Assembly: GCA_964370985.1 (NCBI GenBank)
Contig: CAYJLE010000004.1
Span: forward strand, 53,809 to 117,808
DNA from: JAHDVS01 sp964370985
Lineage (GTDB): Bacteria; Actinomycetota; Thermoleophilia; Gaiellales; Gaiellaceae
DNA length: 64,000 bases
Direction of reading: 5' to 3'
The notes beneath the pieces are model-generated. The model made no database searches and was not told the DNA's origin. It saw only the letters and a list, made by a program, of their open reading frames with translations. The position numbers and the translations under genes are program-made. Positions 54,855 through 62,831 of the stretch are shown piece after piece. Within the stretch, counting starts at the first letter, position 1, and each line of letters begins with the position of its first letter.

Positions 54855-56681
54855 GTGAGCCGCTTTCTCGAGCGGCTGCACGCGGGCCCGGTGATCGTCG
54901 CCGACGGCGGCCTCGGCGCGCTGGTGGCGAGCCGGGTCGCGCGGGTGCGCTGCCCGGAGGAGGCAGACCTGAGCGACCCCGAGACGGTGCTGGCGCTCCA
55001 GCTCGGGTTCGTCCGGGCCGGCGCCGAGCTGATCTCGACCAACACGTTCGGGGCAAGCCGCCACAAGCTCCGGGCGCACCTGCTCGACGACCGGCTGGAG
55101 GAGATCGTCGAGCGGGGCGCCAGGATCGCGCGGGAGGCCCGGGAGGTCTCGGGCGAGCCGCTCCTGATCGGCGGCTCGATCGGGCCGCTCGGCGACTTCG
55201 AGGGCCGGCTCGGGACGGACGAGCGGGCTGCGATGTTCGTGGAGCAGGCCCGCCTGCTCGACGGGCGCGGGGTCGACCTCTTCCTGGTCGAGACGTTCGT
55301 CGACCTCGCAGAGCTCGCGCTCGCGGTCGAGGCGGTGCGGAGCGTCTCGGCGCTGCCGATCGTGGCTCAGCTTGCCTTCGACGAGGGCGGGGAGACGCTC
55401 GCCGGCGTGCGGGCGGGCAGGGCGGTCGTCCGCGCGAGCGAGCTCGGCGTCGCGGCCGTCGGCGCCAACTGCGGCCTCGGCCCCCGCGCCGCGCTCGAGG
55501 CGCTCGCGGAGATGGCCGCGCCGGCCCGGGCCCGCGGCCTCCCCCTCACCGCCCAGCCGAACGTCGGGCTGCCGGCCAGGAGCGGCGGGCGCCTGGTGTT
55601 TCCGAGCGCGACGCCCGACTACTTCGCCGAGTTTGCGGCCCAGGCGCGCTCGCTCGGGGCCCGCATCATCGGGGCCTGCTGCGGCTCCACCCCCGCCCAG
55701 ATCGCGGCGATCAAGGCGGCGGTCGACGACGAGCGCGAGCCGCGCCTGCGCGTGGCGGCGGCCGCGCGCTCGGACGTCGCCGCGCCCGGGCGAAGCGCCG
55801 AGCGCTCCCGGCTCGAGGCCCGGCTCGCCGCGGGTGAGTGGGTCGCGCTCGTGGAACTCGACCCGCCGAAAGGGGCGAACCTCGACGCGTTGGTCGAGAC
55901 GGCAGCCCGCCTCGCCGCCTCCGGGGCCGTCGACGCGGTCGACGTCAACGACAACCCGATGGCCCGCGCCCGGATGAGCGCGCTGACCGCGTCGGCGGTG
56001 ATCCAGCGCGAGACGGGGCTCGAGACCGTGCCGCACGTGACACCCAGGGACGCCACCGTGATGGGTCTCCAGTCCCAGCTTCTCGGCGCGCACGCCGAGG
56101 GCATCCGCAACGTGCTCGCGGTCACCGGCGACCCGCCGAGCGTCGGCGGACTACCCGGGCGCCGGGCCGTGTACGAGGTCGACTCGATCGGCCTGACGGC
56201 GCTGCTCGCCCGGCTCAACGAAGGGGAAGATCACGCGGGCCGGGCGATCGACTCCCCGACCTCGTTCTTCGTCGGCGTCGCAGTCAACCCGACCGCGGAC
56301 GACCTCGCGACCGAGCTGGAGCGCTTCCGCCGCAAGCTCGATGCGGGCGCCCGCTTCGCGATGACCCAGCCCCTGTTCGACGTCGCCCACCTCGACCGGT
56401 TCCTCGAGGCGCTCGGCGGAGCGCCGCCGGTGCCGCTGCTCGTCGGGCTCTGGCCGCTGCGCAGCTTCCAGCTCGCCTACCGCCTCCACAACGAGGTTCC
56501 GGGGATCGTCGTCCCGGAGGCCGTCCAGCAGCGGCTCGCCGACGCCGGCCCGGACGCCCCCCGCGTCGGACTCGAGCTCGCCCGCGCTCTCCACGAGCAG
56601 GCACGCACCCGCGCGGCCGGCGTCTACGTGGTGCCGCCGTTCCGGGAGCCGGAAGCGGCCCTCGAGCTGCTGGCGCCGTAG
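54855..56681 (+). CDS. Homocysteine S-methyltransferase / methylene-THF reductase fusion
   Basis: 608 residues. Residues of about 1-290 form a homocysteine methyltransferase barrel with its zinc cysteines in GANCGLG and GACCGSTP; residues of about 310-608 are a MetF-type reductase (VALVELDPPKGAN; FVGVAVNP; FAMTQPLFD). The reductase makes 5-methyl-THF, which the first domain or a separate synthase could use. The architecture is known (YitJ-like). Its place behind the sulfide-forming genes ties sulfur assimilation to methionine synthesis. The start is GTG 54855, 18 bases after cobA. Confidence 0.92.
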   Translation: MSRFLERLHAGPVIVADGGLGALVASRVARVRCPEEADLSDPETVLALQLGFVRAGAELISTNTFGASRHKLRAHLLDDRLEEIVERGARIAREAREVSGEPLLIGGSIGPLGDFEGRLGTDERAAMFVEQARLLDGRGVDLFLVETFVDLAELALAVEAVRSVSALPIVAQLAFDEGGETLAGVRAGRAVVRASELGVAAVGANCGLGPRAALEALAEMAAPARARGLPLTAQPNVGLPARSGGRLVFPSATPDYFAEFAAQARSLGARIIGACCGSTPAQIAAIKAAVDDEREPRLRVAAAARSDVAAPGRSAERSRLEARLAAGEWVALVELDPPKGANLDALVETAARLAASGAVDAVDVNDNPMARARMSALTASAVIQRETGLETVPHVTPRDATVMGLQSQLLGAHAEGIRNVLAVTGDPPSVGGLPGRRAVYEVDSIGLTALLARLNEGEDHAGRAIDSPTSFFVGVAVNPTADDLATELERFRRKLDAGARFAMTQPLFDVAHLDRFLEALGGAPPVPLLVGLWPLRSFQLAYRLHNEVPGIVVPEAVQQRLADAGPDAPRVGLELARALHEQARTRAAGVYVVPPFREPEAALELLAP

Positions 56682-56687
56682 CGCCGG

Positions 56688-57914
56688 TCAGCACGAGGCC
56701 ATCACGCGTTCGGCGAGGCGGGCGATCCGGCGCGCCGCCTCCGCCAGCAGCTCGTCGTCCGCGCCGAGGCCGATCCGGACGTGCCCGGCGCCGCTCGGAC
56801 CGAAGCCGTCGAGCGGGGTCACGGCGACGTCCTCCTCCTCGAGCAGCCGCAGCGCGAACGCCTCGCCGCCAAGACCGGTGGCGCGGACGCCGACCGTGAC
56901 GAACATGCCGCCCTCGGGCGGGTGGACGGCGAGGCCGGGCGCCTCCTCGAGCAGCCGGCAGACGAGCGCGGCCCGCCGCTCGTAGGCGTCGCGCATCGCG
57001 CGCGTGGCGGCCTCGCCGGCGAGCGCGGCGACCCCGGCGTCCTGGACGAACGGCGGGCAGCCGAACAGCATCGACTCGAGCAGCAGCTCGAGCCGCGCTG
57101 CCAGCTCGACCGGGGCGACCGCCCAGCCGTGGCGGAAGCCGGTCATCGCGTGCGACTTCGAGAGGCTCCCGAGCGAGACCGCGAAGTCCTCCGCCCCGTC
57201 GAGCGCGAGCACGCTCGCGTGCGGACGCGCCCACGTCAGCGACGCGTAGACCTCGTCGGCCACGAGCCACGCCCCGGCCTCGCGGCAGACGGCGGCGACC
57301 TCCTCGAGCTCGGCCCGGGAGAGCACCGCCCCGGTCGGGTTGTGCGGGGAGTTCAGGAGTACGACGCGGGCTCGTTCCGACACCGCGCGGGCGATGTCCC
57401 CGGCTCGGACGTGGAACCCGTCCTCGGGCCGCAGCGGGACGTCGACCCGGGTCGCGCCGGCCGCGGCGAGCACGCCCGGGTAGGTCGAGTAGGCGGGCTC
57501 CCCCACGATCACCTCGTCGCCCTCGCCGGCGAGGCACAGGATCGTCGCGAATAACGCGGCCTGGGAGCCCGGGAAGAAGACGACCCGCTCCGGGTCGACC
57601 TGCCGTCCGGCCTGGCGGCCCGCCTGCGCCGCGATCGCCTCGAGCGTCGCCCGCTCGCCCCGCGCCGGCGTGTAGCGGGCCCGCCCGGCCCGCAGCGCAG
57701 CGACGGCCGCCTCGACCGCCGCCTCGGGTGGCGGGAAGTCCGGCTCACCGAGGCTGAGCACGATCACGTCGTGGCCGGCCGCGGCGCGCTCGCGCGCGAG
57801 CCGGTGCACGAGCCTGCTGTCGTCCTCGATCGCGGCAAGGCGCGCGGCGAGCGGGGAGAGCCGGCGTGGCTGCTGATTGCCCATCGGCCGATTCTCGCGG
57901 AACGGGGCCCGCAT
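56688..57914 (-). CDS. Class I/II pyridoxal-phosphate aminotransferase
   Basis: 408 residues (398 if ATG 57884 is used; neither has a clear ribosome site). PLP features: NSPHNPTGAVLSRAEL (about 185-200), VADEVYASL, and SLGSLSKSHAMTGFRHGW with the Schiff-base Lys; the Arg of the substrate carboxylate lies in HVRIGLG near the C-terminus. This is the aspartate aminotransferase fold-type I; the amino-acid partner is not evident. It converges on the methyltransferase fusion with six bases between stops. Confidence 0.88.
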   Translation of the reverse strand: MRAPFRENRPMGNQQPRRLSPLAARLAAIEDDSRLVHRLARERAAAGHDVIVLSLGEPDFPPPEAAVEAAVAALRAGRARYTPARGERATLEAIAAQAGRQAGRQVDPERVVFFPGSQAALFATILCLAGEGDEVIVGEPAYSTYPGVLAAAGATRVDVPLRPEDGFHVRAGDIARAVSERARVVLLNSPHNPTGAVLSRAELEEVAAVCREAGAWLVADEVYASLTWARPHASVLALDGAEDFAVSLGSLSKSHAMTGFRHGWAVAPVELAARLELLLESMLFGCPPFVQDAGVAALAGEAATRAMRDAYERRAALVCRLLEEAPGLAVHPPEGGMFVTVGVRATGLGGEAFALRLLEEEDVAVTPLDGFGPSGAGHVRIGLGADDELLAEAARRIARLAERVMASC

Positions 57915-57941
57915 GTGGCGGCCACCCGGTTCACCCGCTGC

Positions 57942-58320
57942 TCAATGCGCGCGACGCCGCCGCGTAGCCTCGGCACGGGTGATCCGCGTCGCCGCGCGTG
58001 CGTACGCGACCAGGCCGCTGCGCGGCCCGGCAGCCCAGACGTGCACCAGACCCGGGGCGCCGTCTATGGGCTCGTTTCGGTAGACGATCCGGTAGCGCGG
58101 CTTGCCCCGCCACCCGGGTACGTCGAAGCGCAGCTTCCGGCAGCGCTCGACGGGACGGAGCTTGTAGCGCTCCCAGAGGTCGTCGCCGGCCCACGGGTTG
58201 TCGCGCAACTCGCTCATCCGGGAGCGCCTCGTCGACGAGGCGCTCCCCCACCGTAGCCAGATCGCGGAGATCGTCGCTGACCTCCGGCTCGGCGGCGACG
58301 CGGTAGCGCTCAGTCCCCAA
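57942..58320 (-). pseudogene. RelE/ParE-like toxin gene, frameshifted
   Basis: Two frames add up to one RelE-like protein. From TTG 58320 the first frame gives ERYRVAAEPEVSDDLRDL... to VDEALP (about 58225). The second frame then continues from ATG 58217 with MSELRDNPWAGDDLWERYKL...RYRIVYRNEP...VHVWAAGPR. The switch is within CTCCCGGATG at about 58216-58226; removal of one base would join the halves. Either a natural one-base change has inactivated the toxin or there is a base error in the assembly. The C-terminal part alone (57942-58217, 91 codons) could be read as a gene. It overlaps the end of the antitoxin gene. Confidence 0.6.
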
Positions 58321-58513
58321 GCAGGTGCTCGCGGCCGAACCGGCGCGCGAGCTCCTCCAGCGGGATCAGCTCCGCGACCGGAGTCGGCTCCGCGAACCGC
58401 GCTTGCGCGAGCAGCACGATCCCCATGTCCTCGAGCTCCTCGAGCAACTCCTCCCGTTCTCGCTCGGCCCGTTCGAGCCGGTCGACGGCAGCCAGCGCAT
58501 CGATCTCGGGCAC
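58310..58513 (-). CDS. Probable antitoxin of the RelE-like module
   Basis: 67 residues from GTG 58513: strongly helical and charged (RLERAEREREELLEELEDMG), ending FGREHLLGD, with size and position (directly before and overlapping the toxin) typical of antitoxins. The same frame stays open and coding-like upstream (KQLHELASRFGRLSKPSASLL, then RRGGLLFVPEIDA) to about 58654, but I find only CTG there as a start. The protein may thus be up to 114 residues. No known antitoxin family was recognised. Confidence 0.55.
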   Translation of the reverse strand: MPEIDALAAVDRLERAEREREELLEELEDMGIVLLAQARFAEPTPVAELIPLEELARRFGREHLLGD

Positions 58514-58695
58514 GAACAGCAGCCCGCCCCTTCTGTACGGCCCGACCGACCGCGCCCGCTCGAGCAGGGAGGCACTCGGCTTGCTCAGCCTCCCGAACCG
58601 GCTGGCGAGCTCGTGCAGCTGCTTCCGGCCCTCCTCGAGCGTGAGAGTGGGCAGGGACCCCGGGGCGGCCGGGGCCCCTCCTGGTCTCGGCCGGC

Positions 58696-60291
58696 TCAGT
58701 GATCCATGCCCGGCATCTCCCCTTCGCCGTGCTCGCCCATCATCGGGCCGAGGTCGACCGCCCCGCCGGAGGCCGGCGGCAGCGGCGAGAAGCTGATCCC
58801 GTTCGGCACGTCGCCGACGGGGATGCGGGCGACGACCGCCCGCTCCTCGAGATCGACGACGGCCACGTCATCGCTGTAGAGGTTGGCGACGTACGCGTAG
58901 CGGCTCGACGGGTCGACGACGACGCCGTGGGCGCCGAGCCCGGTTTCCACCTCGGCGACGGCCACGAACGTCGCCGCGTCCACGATCGAGAGGGTGGTGC
59001 CCGGGGCGTCCTCCGTCCCCTGGTTGGCCGCGACCACGTAGCGCCCGTCCGGGGAGACGTAGACCTGGATCGGGCCGGGGCCGACGGACACCTTGCCTAC
59101 GACCGCGCCGGTGGCGAGGTCGATCTTCGCAACCGCGTCCTCGTCGCGGAGGGACGCGTAGACGAACGCCCCGTCGGGGGAGAAGGCGACCTGGACCGGC
59201 GCCTTCCCGACCTCGATCTCGGCCGACACCGTGCTCGTGGCCGTGTCGATGACGGTGAGCGTCGTGCCGCCCGCGTTGGCGAGCACGACGAGCCGACCGT
59301 CGGGGCTCGGCCGCAGGCCGTGCGGGTACGCGCCGACGGGGATCGTCGCCACGACCTCCAGCGTCCCGACGTCGATCACGGAGACGGTGTCGTCGCCCGC
59401 GTTCGTCACGTAGGCGGCGCTCCCGTCGGGCAGGACGACGACATGGGCTGGCGAATCGCCTACGGAGACGACCCCGGTCACTTCGTAGGTCTCGGCGTCG
59501 ACCCTGACGGCCGCGTCGTCGTGGCCGCTGACGGCCCACGCGCTCAGCCCGTCCGGGGAGGCCTGGACGTTGTGCGGGCCCTCGATCCCCCGGAGCGTCG
59601 CCACGACGCGATTCGTGGCCGCGTCGATCACGCTGAGGCTGCCCTCCTCCTCGTTGGCGACCCAGACGGTGCCCTCGATGCCGCCCGCGGCCGCCTCGTG
59701 GCCGTCACCGTGCATCGCCGCCGCGTGGGCACGCATGACGTCGATCTCCGCCTCCTGGGCGGCGACGATCGCCTCCGCGAGCTCCCGCAGCTCCGGGTGC
59801 TCGGCCCGCTCGAGCGCGAGCCGGGCCATCACGATCGCTCCGCCGTGGTGGTCGACCATCATCGCCGCGAAGGCCTGGTCGGCGTCGCCGGCCTCGCCGA
59901 GATCGCCCGCGGCGTGCTGCATGCCCATCTCCTCCAGCGTGAGGTCGAGCGCCTCCGCTCCCGCCGGATCGACCTCGCCCGAGCCGTACCAGTCGGCCCG
60001 CCACCGGAGCATCAGGTCGATCTCCTCCTGCTGGGTCGCGATGATCGCCTCGACGATCTCGACCAGCTCGGGCTCGTCGAGTCCCGCCTCCGTCGCGGCC
60101 CTGGCCATCGCGATCGCCTCCTCGTGGTGGGGCACCATCGCGTCGATGAAGGCCCGGTCGAAGGCGGGCTCCGCTTGGCCGCCGGCCTCCGCCTCCTCGC
60201 CGGCGCCGCCGCACGCTGCGAGGGCGAGCACGGCGCCGAGCAGGACCGGCAGGGCGAGGAAGGCAAGTCGTGTCCTTCTGGTCAGCTTCAT
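58696..60291 (-). CDS. DUF305 - YVTN beta-propeller fusion lipoprotein
   Basis: 531 residues. A lipoprotein signal (LLGAVLALAAC-GG) is followed by a DUF305 helical domain (about 42-195) with two copies of the metal-type motif: FIDAMVPHHEEAIAMA and FAAMMVDHHGGAIVMA. Residues of about 205-500 are YVTN repeats (GTVWVANEEEGSLSVIDAAT; AYVTNAGDDTVSVIDVGTLEVV), enough for a seven-bladed propeller. The C-terminus is Met/His-rich (MMGEHGEGEMPGMDH). DUF305 proteins are often linked to copper or other metals. It lies 64 bases after a small membrane protein gene that has a CsoR-like site. It is likely an extracellular metal-binding lipoprotein. Confidence 0.88.
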   Translation of the reverse strand: MKLTRRTRLAFLALPVLLGAVLALAACGGAGEEAEAGGQAEPAFDRAFIDAMVPHHEEAIAMARAATEAGLDEPELVEIVEAIIATQQEEIDLMLRWRADWYGSGEVDPAGAEALDLTLEEMGMQHAAGDLGEAGDADQAFAAMMVDHHGGAIVMARLALERAEHPELRELAEAIVAAQEAEIDVMRAHAAAMHGDGHEAAAGGIEGTVWVANEEEGSLSVIDAATNRVVATLRGIEGPHNVQASPDGLSAWAVSGHDDAAVRVDAETYEVTGVVSVGDSPAHVVVLPDGSAAYVTNAGDDTVSVIDVGTLEVVATIPVGAYPHGLRPSPDGRLVVLANAGGTTLTVIDTATSTVSAEIEVGKAPVQVAFSPDGAFVYASLRDEDAVAKIDLATGAVVGKVSVGPGPIQVYVSPDGRYVVAANQGTEDAPGTTLSIVDAATFVAVAEVETGLGAHGVVVDPSSRYAYVANLYSDDVAVVDLEERAVVARIPVGDVPNGISFSPLPPASGGAVDLGPMMGEHGEGEMPGMDH

Positions 60292-60355
60292 GTGTTCTCC
60301 TTTCGTCCCGTGACAGGGCAGGGGCGATTGCCCCCGCGGCGGCTGCCGGACGGGA

Positions 60356-60679
60356 TCAGCGGAGAAACCGCTGCAACCAGGAGGGTGAGGCGCGAGCCCC
60401 GATCGCCGGCGGCCTCGCGGCGAGCCACGCGGGACGAACGGTAGGGAGCCCCACCGCCGCGACCGGCCCGACCGGGCGCAGGAGCGCAGCCAACGGGGCG
60501 ATCAAGGCGAGGAGGGCGAGGCAGACGCCCGTCAGGCTCGCGGCGGCGGCATCGTGATCCGCGGGCCCCGCCACGTGCAGGCCGTGGCCCAGGAGGAAGA
60601 AGAGCAGCACGGTGCAGGCGAGCGCCGCGACCACGAGCGCCAGGCGCAGGCGCTGGCGGCGATCGGGCTCCACGGTCAC
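60356..60679 (-). CDS. Small membrane protein of a putative metal-responsive operon
   Basis: 107 residues from GTG 60679. Two membrane helices (about 12-32 and 46-68) are joined by a short His-containing loop (GHGLHVAGPADHD), and the C-terminus is Arg/Pro-rich. The frame is open to ATG 60718, but that start overlaps the operator and -10 box, so I prefer the GTG, six bases after TATGCT, as a leaderless start. The family is not recognised. With the DUF305 lipoprotein it may take part in copper handling (inference). Confidence 0.6.
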   Translation of the reverse strand: MTVEPDRRQRLRLALVVAALACTVLLFFLLGHGLHVAGPADHDAAAASLTGVCLALLALIAPLAALLRPVGPVAAVGLPTVRPAWLAARPPAIGARASPSWLQRFLR

Positions 60680-60685
60680 GCTCGC

Positions 60686-60713
60686 AGCATAGCCTAAGTA
60701 CCCGTAGGGGGTA
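60686..60713 (-). promoter_or_regulatory. CsoR-like operator and -10 box
   Basis: Read on the minus strand, TACCCCCTACGGGTA (60713-60699) is a G/C-tract inverted repeat of the kind bound by CsoR-family copper or other metal sensors. It is followed after seven bases by TATGCT (60691-60686), the -10 for a transcript starting at GTG 60679. Binding would cover the promoter. No csoR gene is in the window. Confidence 0.5.
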
Positions 60714-60742
60714 TTCACACCCGCCGCTGGTTGTCCACGACC

Positions 60743-61546
60743 CTAGGGGAGCGCGGCGACCCAGTCGCCGACCACCTGGTTGAAGCGGTCGGCCTCCTCG
60801 AGGAAGGGGCAGTGGTTCGAGTCCTCGAAGATCACGAGCGTCGCGTCGGGCATCCGGTCGCGCATGTACTCGCCGGCAGCGACCGTGACGAGCCCCTCGA
60901 CCCGCCCGATGCAGAGCAGGGCCGGCACGGTCACGCTCGGCAGGAGCTCGCGGTAGTCGACGACCGACTGGTCGAACAGGATCGACGCGGCGATGCCGGG
61001 CGGGACCTGCGCGACCTCGCCTGCCATCCAGGCCAGCTCGGCCGCGGCCGGCACGTCCTTGAACAGCATCCGGATGAACGCCGCCGGGAGCTCCGGATCC
61101 CGGTCCTGGACCGCGGAGTGGAAGTGGTGCAGGGCGGGGAGGTCCAGCGGGCCCTCCGGCCAGTCGGGCCACCTGAAGTCGGACGGGGACTGGTCGATCA
61201 CGACCATCCCGCGGAGGCCGTCCGTGCCGAACTGGCGGATCAGCTCCCAGATCACGAGCGAGCCCATCGACCACCCGGCCATGACGGGGTCGCGCAGCTC
61301 GAGCGCCTCGCAGAAGGCCCGGATGTCCCTGGCGTGCTGGGCCACGGTGTGCCCGGCCTCGGTGCGCTCGGAGCGGCCGTGACCGCGCAGGTCGACCGCA
61401 ACGGTGCGGTGGTCTCGCGCGAAGTACGGCAGCTGCAGGTGGAAGAAGCGGCTCGAGAGCCAGAGCCCATGGATGAGCAGCACCGGCGAGCCCTGCCCCT
61501 CCTCCTCGTAATAGAGGTCGCAGTCGTTGACGCGGACGTGCGGCAT
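60743..61546 (-). CDS. Alpha/beta hydrolase
   Basis: 267 residues, cytoplasmic. The oxyanion region is LIHGLWLSSRFF, the nucleophile elbow GWSMGS (about 91-96), the catalytic His is in DSNHCPFLEE, and the acid is Glu in IGRVEGLV at the usual place of Asp. AAGGAGAG lies five to six bases before the ATG. The family contains esterases, epoxide or lactone hydrolases and haloperoxidases; the substrate cannot be read. It stands alone, 22 bases after the metal operon's regulatory region. Confidence 0.85.
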   Translation of the reverse strand: MPHVRVNDCDLYYEEEGQGSPVLLIHGLWLSSRFFHLQLPYFARDHRTVAVDLRGHGRSERTEAGHTVAQHARDIRAFCEALELRDPVMAGWSMGSLVIWELIRQFGTDGLRGMVVIDQSPSDFRWPDWPEGPLDLPALHHFHSAVQDRDPELPAAFIRMLFKDVPAAAELAWMAGEVAQVPPGIAASILFDQSVVDYRELLPSVTVPALLCIGRVEGLVTVAAGEYMRDRMPDATLVIFEDSNHCPFLEEADRFNQVVGDWVAALP

Positions 61547-61607
61547 GTGCGCTCTCCTTGCTCGGGGGCGGCCCTACGATATGCGCGCTCGCCGGCTCGT
61601 CGATAAC

Positions 61608-61636
61608 CTGACTCGAGGCAGCGCTCGTCGTATGAT
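61608..61636 (+). promoter_or_regulatory. Candidate promoter of the secreted protein gene
   Basis: CTGACT and TATGAT are 17 bases apart. Transcription would start near 61643, where an in-frame CTG begins a better signal peptide (with an Arg) than the TTG at 61664. Confidence 0.42.
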
Positions 61637-61663
61637 GGCTGCCTGCCTCGCAGCCCGATCTGC

Positions 61664-62494
61664 TTGTGCCTCGTGGCTCTCGTCCTGGCCTGGCCGGGAG
61701 CCGCCAGCGCGTCCGTGATCCTCGCGCGCGACGCCACGCATGTGAGCCTGAAGGTCGACGCGAGCGGGCGCGCGCTCGTCAGCTTCACCCGGAAGGGCGT
61801 ACGCCGCCACGTGCTCGCCCAGGGCGCGATCAACGAGGACCTGAAGTTCGACCTCCTCTACACCAGCGATCCGGGCCCGTTCGCGGACCGCTCGAAACGC
61901 TACGACGGCCCGCAGCTGCACTGGCTGGTCGTCGCGCGCAAGGCGCCCGACGGCTCCTACTGGGCGCTCCAGGCCTGGCAGCGGCGGCTCCCCAACTACG
62001 GCCTGCCCGCGTCGAGGGAGCGAGCCGCGTGGGAGCTCCAGCTCTCGCACTGGCGCGGCGAGATCCCGAAGCTCGAGATCCACCTCGACTGGGCGTACAA
62101 GGGGAAGTTCCGCCACCTGTTCGGGCGCTACACCTACAAGGGCAAGCCCGTGTTCGGGTTCGACGCCACGCCGACCGGCCAGCCGCTCGACCCGTACGGG
62201 CGCAACATCTACGTCGACACCTACGACTCCGTCTACGGCAGCGGCTGGAAACGCGAGAACTCGTTCCTCACGCACCGGCCGAACGGGAGCTTCTGCTACG
62301 GCTTCTACCGCCACCGCTCGACCGGCACCGGCCAGGGCACCCGCTACCGCGCGACCGTGAGGGGCCCCGGCGTCGCACCCGACGCCTACTGGGAGAGCAC
62401 GGACATCGGCGACTACGACGAGACCCGCTCCACGGAGCTGCGCGCGCTCGCGCTCGAGATCGCCGGCGGCGACCCGAAGTGCAAACCTCACTGA
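61664..62494 (+). CDS. Secreted protein of unknown function
   Basis: 276 residues from TTG 61664 (or 283 from CTG 61643). A short hydrophobic signal (LVALVLAWPGAASAS) precedes a Trp/Tyr-rich, probably beta-rich body: KGVRRHVLAQGAIN, DGPQLHWLVVARKAPDGSYW, IHLDWAYKGKFRHLFGRYTYKG, GRNIYVDTYDSVYGSGW and SFCYGFYRHR. Two Cys (in SFCYG and near the C-terminus) could form a disulfide. No catalytic motif is recognised. The pattern suggests a cell-surface or extracellular protein family of Actinobacteria. It is divergent from the hydrolase gene. Confidence 0.68.
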   Translation: MCLVALVLAWPGAASASVILARDATHVSLKVDASGRALVSFTRKGVRRHVLAQGAINEDLKFDLLYTSDPGPFADRSKRYDGPQLHWLVVARKAPDGSYWALQAWQRRLPNYGLPASRERAAWELQLSHWRGEIPKLEIHLDWAYKGKFRHLFGRYTYKGKPVFGFDATPTGQPLDPYGRNIYVDTYDSVYGSGWKRENSFLTHRPNGSFCYGFYRHRSTGTGQGTRYRATVRGPGVAPDAYWESTDIGDYDETRSTELRALALEIAGGDPKCKPH

Positions 62495-62768
62495 GCCGGG
62501 CCAGGAACGGGCCCGCAGGAGCTCTCGCGGAGCGTGCGCCCAGGCCGAAGACGACACTCGCTGGCGAGGGCAACTCAGCGGGAACCGGGCCGGTGGAGTT
62601 GACGTCTCCCAGCGCGACTTCGCTCGCCTTCGTCCCGAGCAGCCGATCGTCGCCTACTTCCGCTTCGATGCCATCACGCTCGTTGGACCGCGGCCCGGTG
62701 AACTGCTGAGGCTCGCCACCGATGGCGCGGGGTAACGGCGCAGGGCGTTCGGTGGGGAGCACGTGTCT
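62495..62768 (+). other. Intergenic region with a coding-like fragment
   Basis: After the secreted protein gene there is no convincing complete gene until 62832. One plus-strand frame ending in TAA at 62734-62736 reads like protein (SQRDFARLRPEQPIVAYFRF, then DAITLVGPRPGELLRLATDG) but has no ATG, GTG or TTG start in reach. It may be the decayed end of a lost gene, or a shadow. Confidence 0.35.
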
Positions 62769-62821
62769 TGACCCTGATTGAGGTCATATGACCTCGTTTG
62801 GGGTCACACGCACGCTATACT
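62769..62821 (+). promoter_or_regulatory. Operator and promoter of the wHTH-nucleotidyltransferase module
   Basis: AGGTCATATGACCT (62781-62794) is a perfect 14-base palindrome flanked by further TGACC (from 62770) and GGTCA (from 62802) half-sites, four halves in all. The -10 TATACT (62816-62821) precedes the GTG at 62832 by ten bases. The fused DNA-binding domain of the first gene is the likely ligand, giving autoregulation. Confidence 0.6.
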
Positions 62822-62831
62822 CGGACATGGA

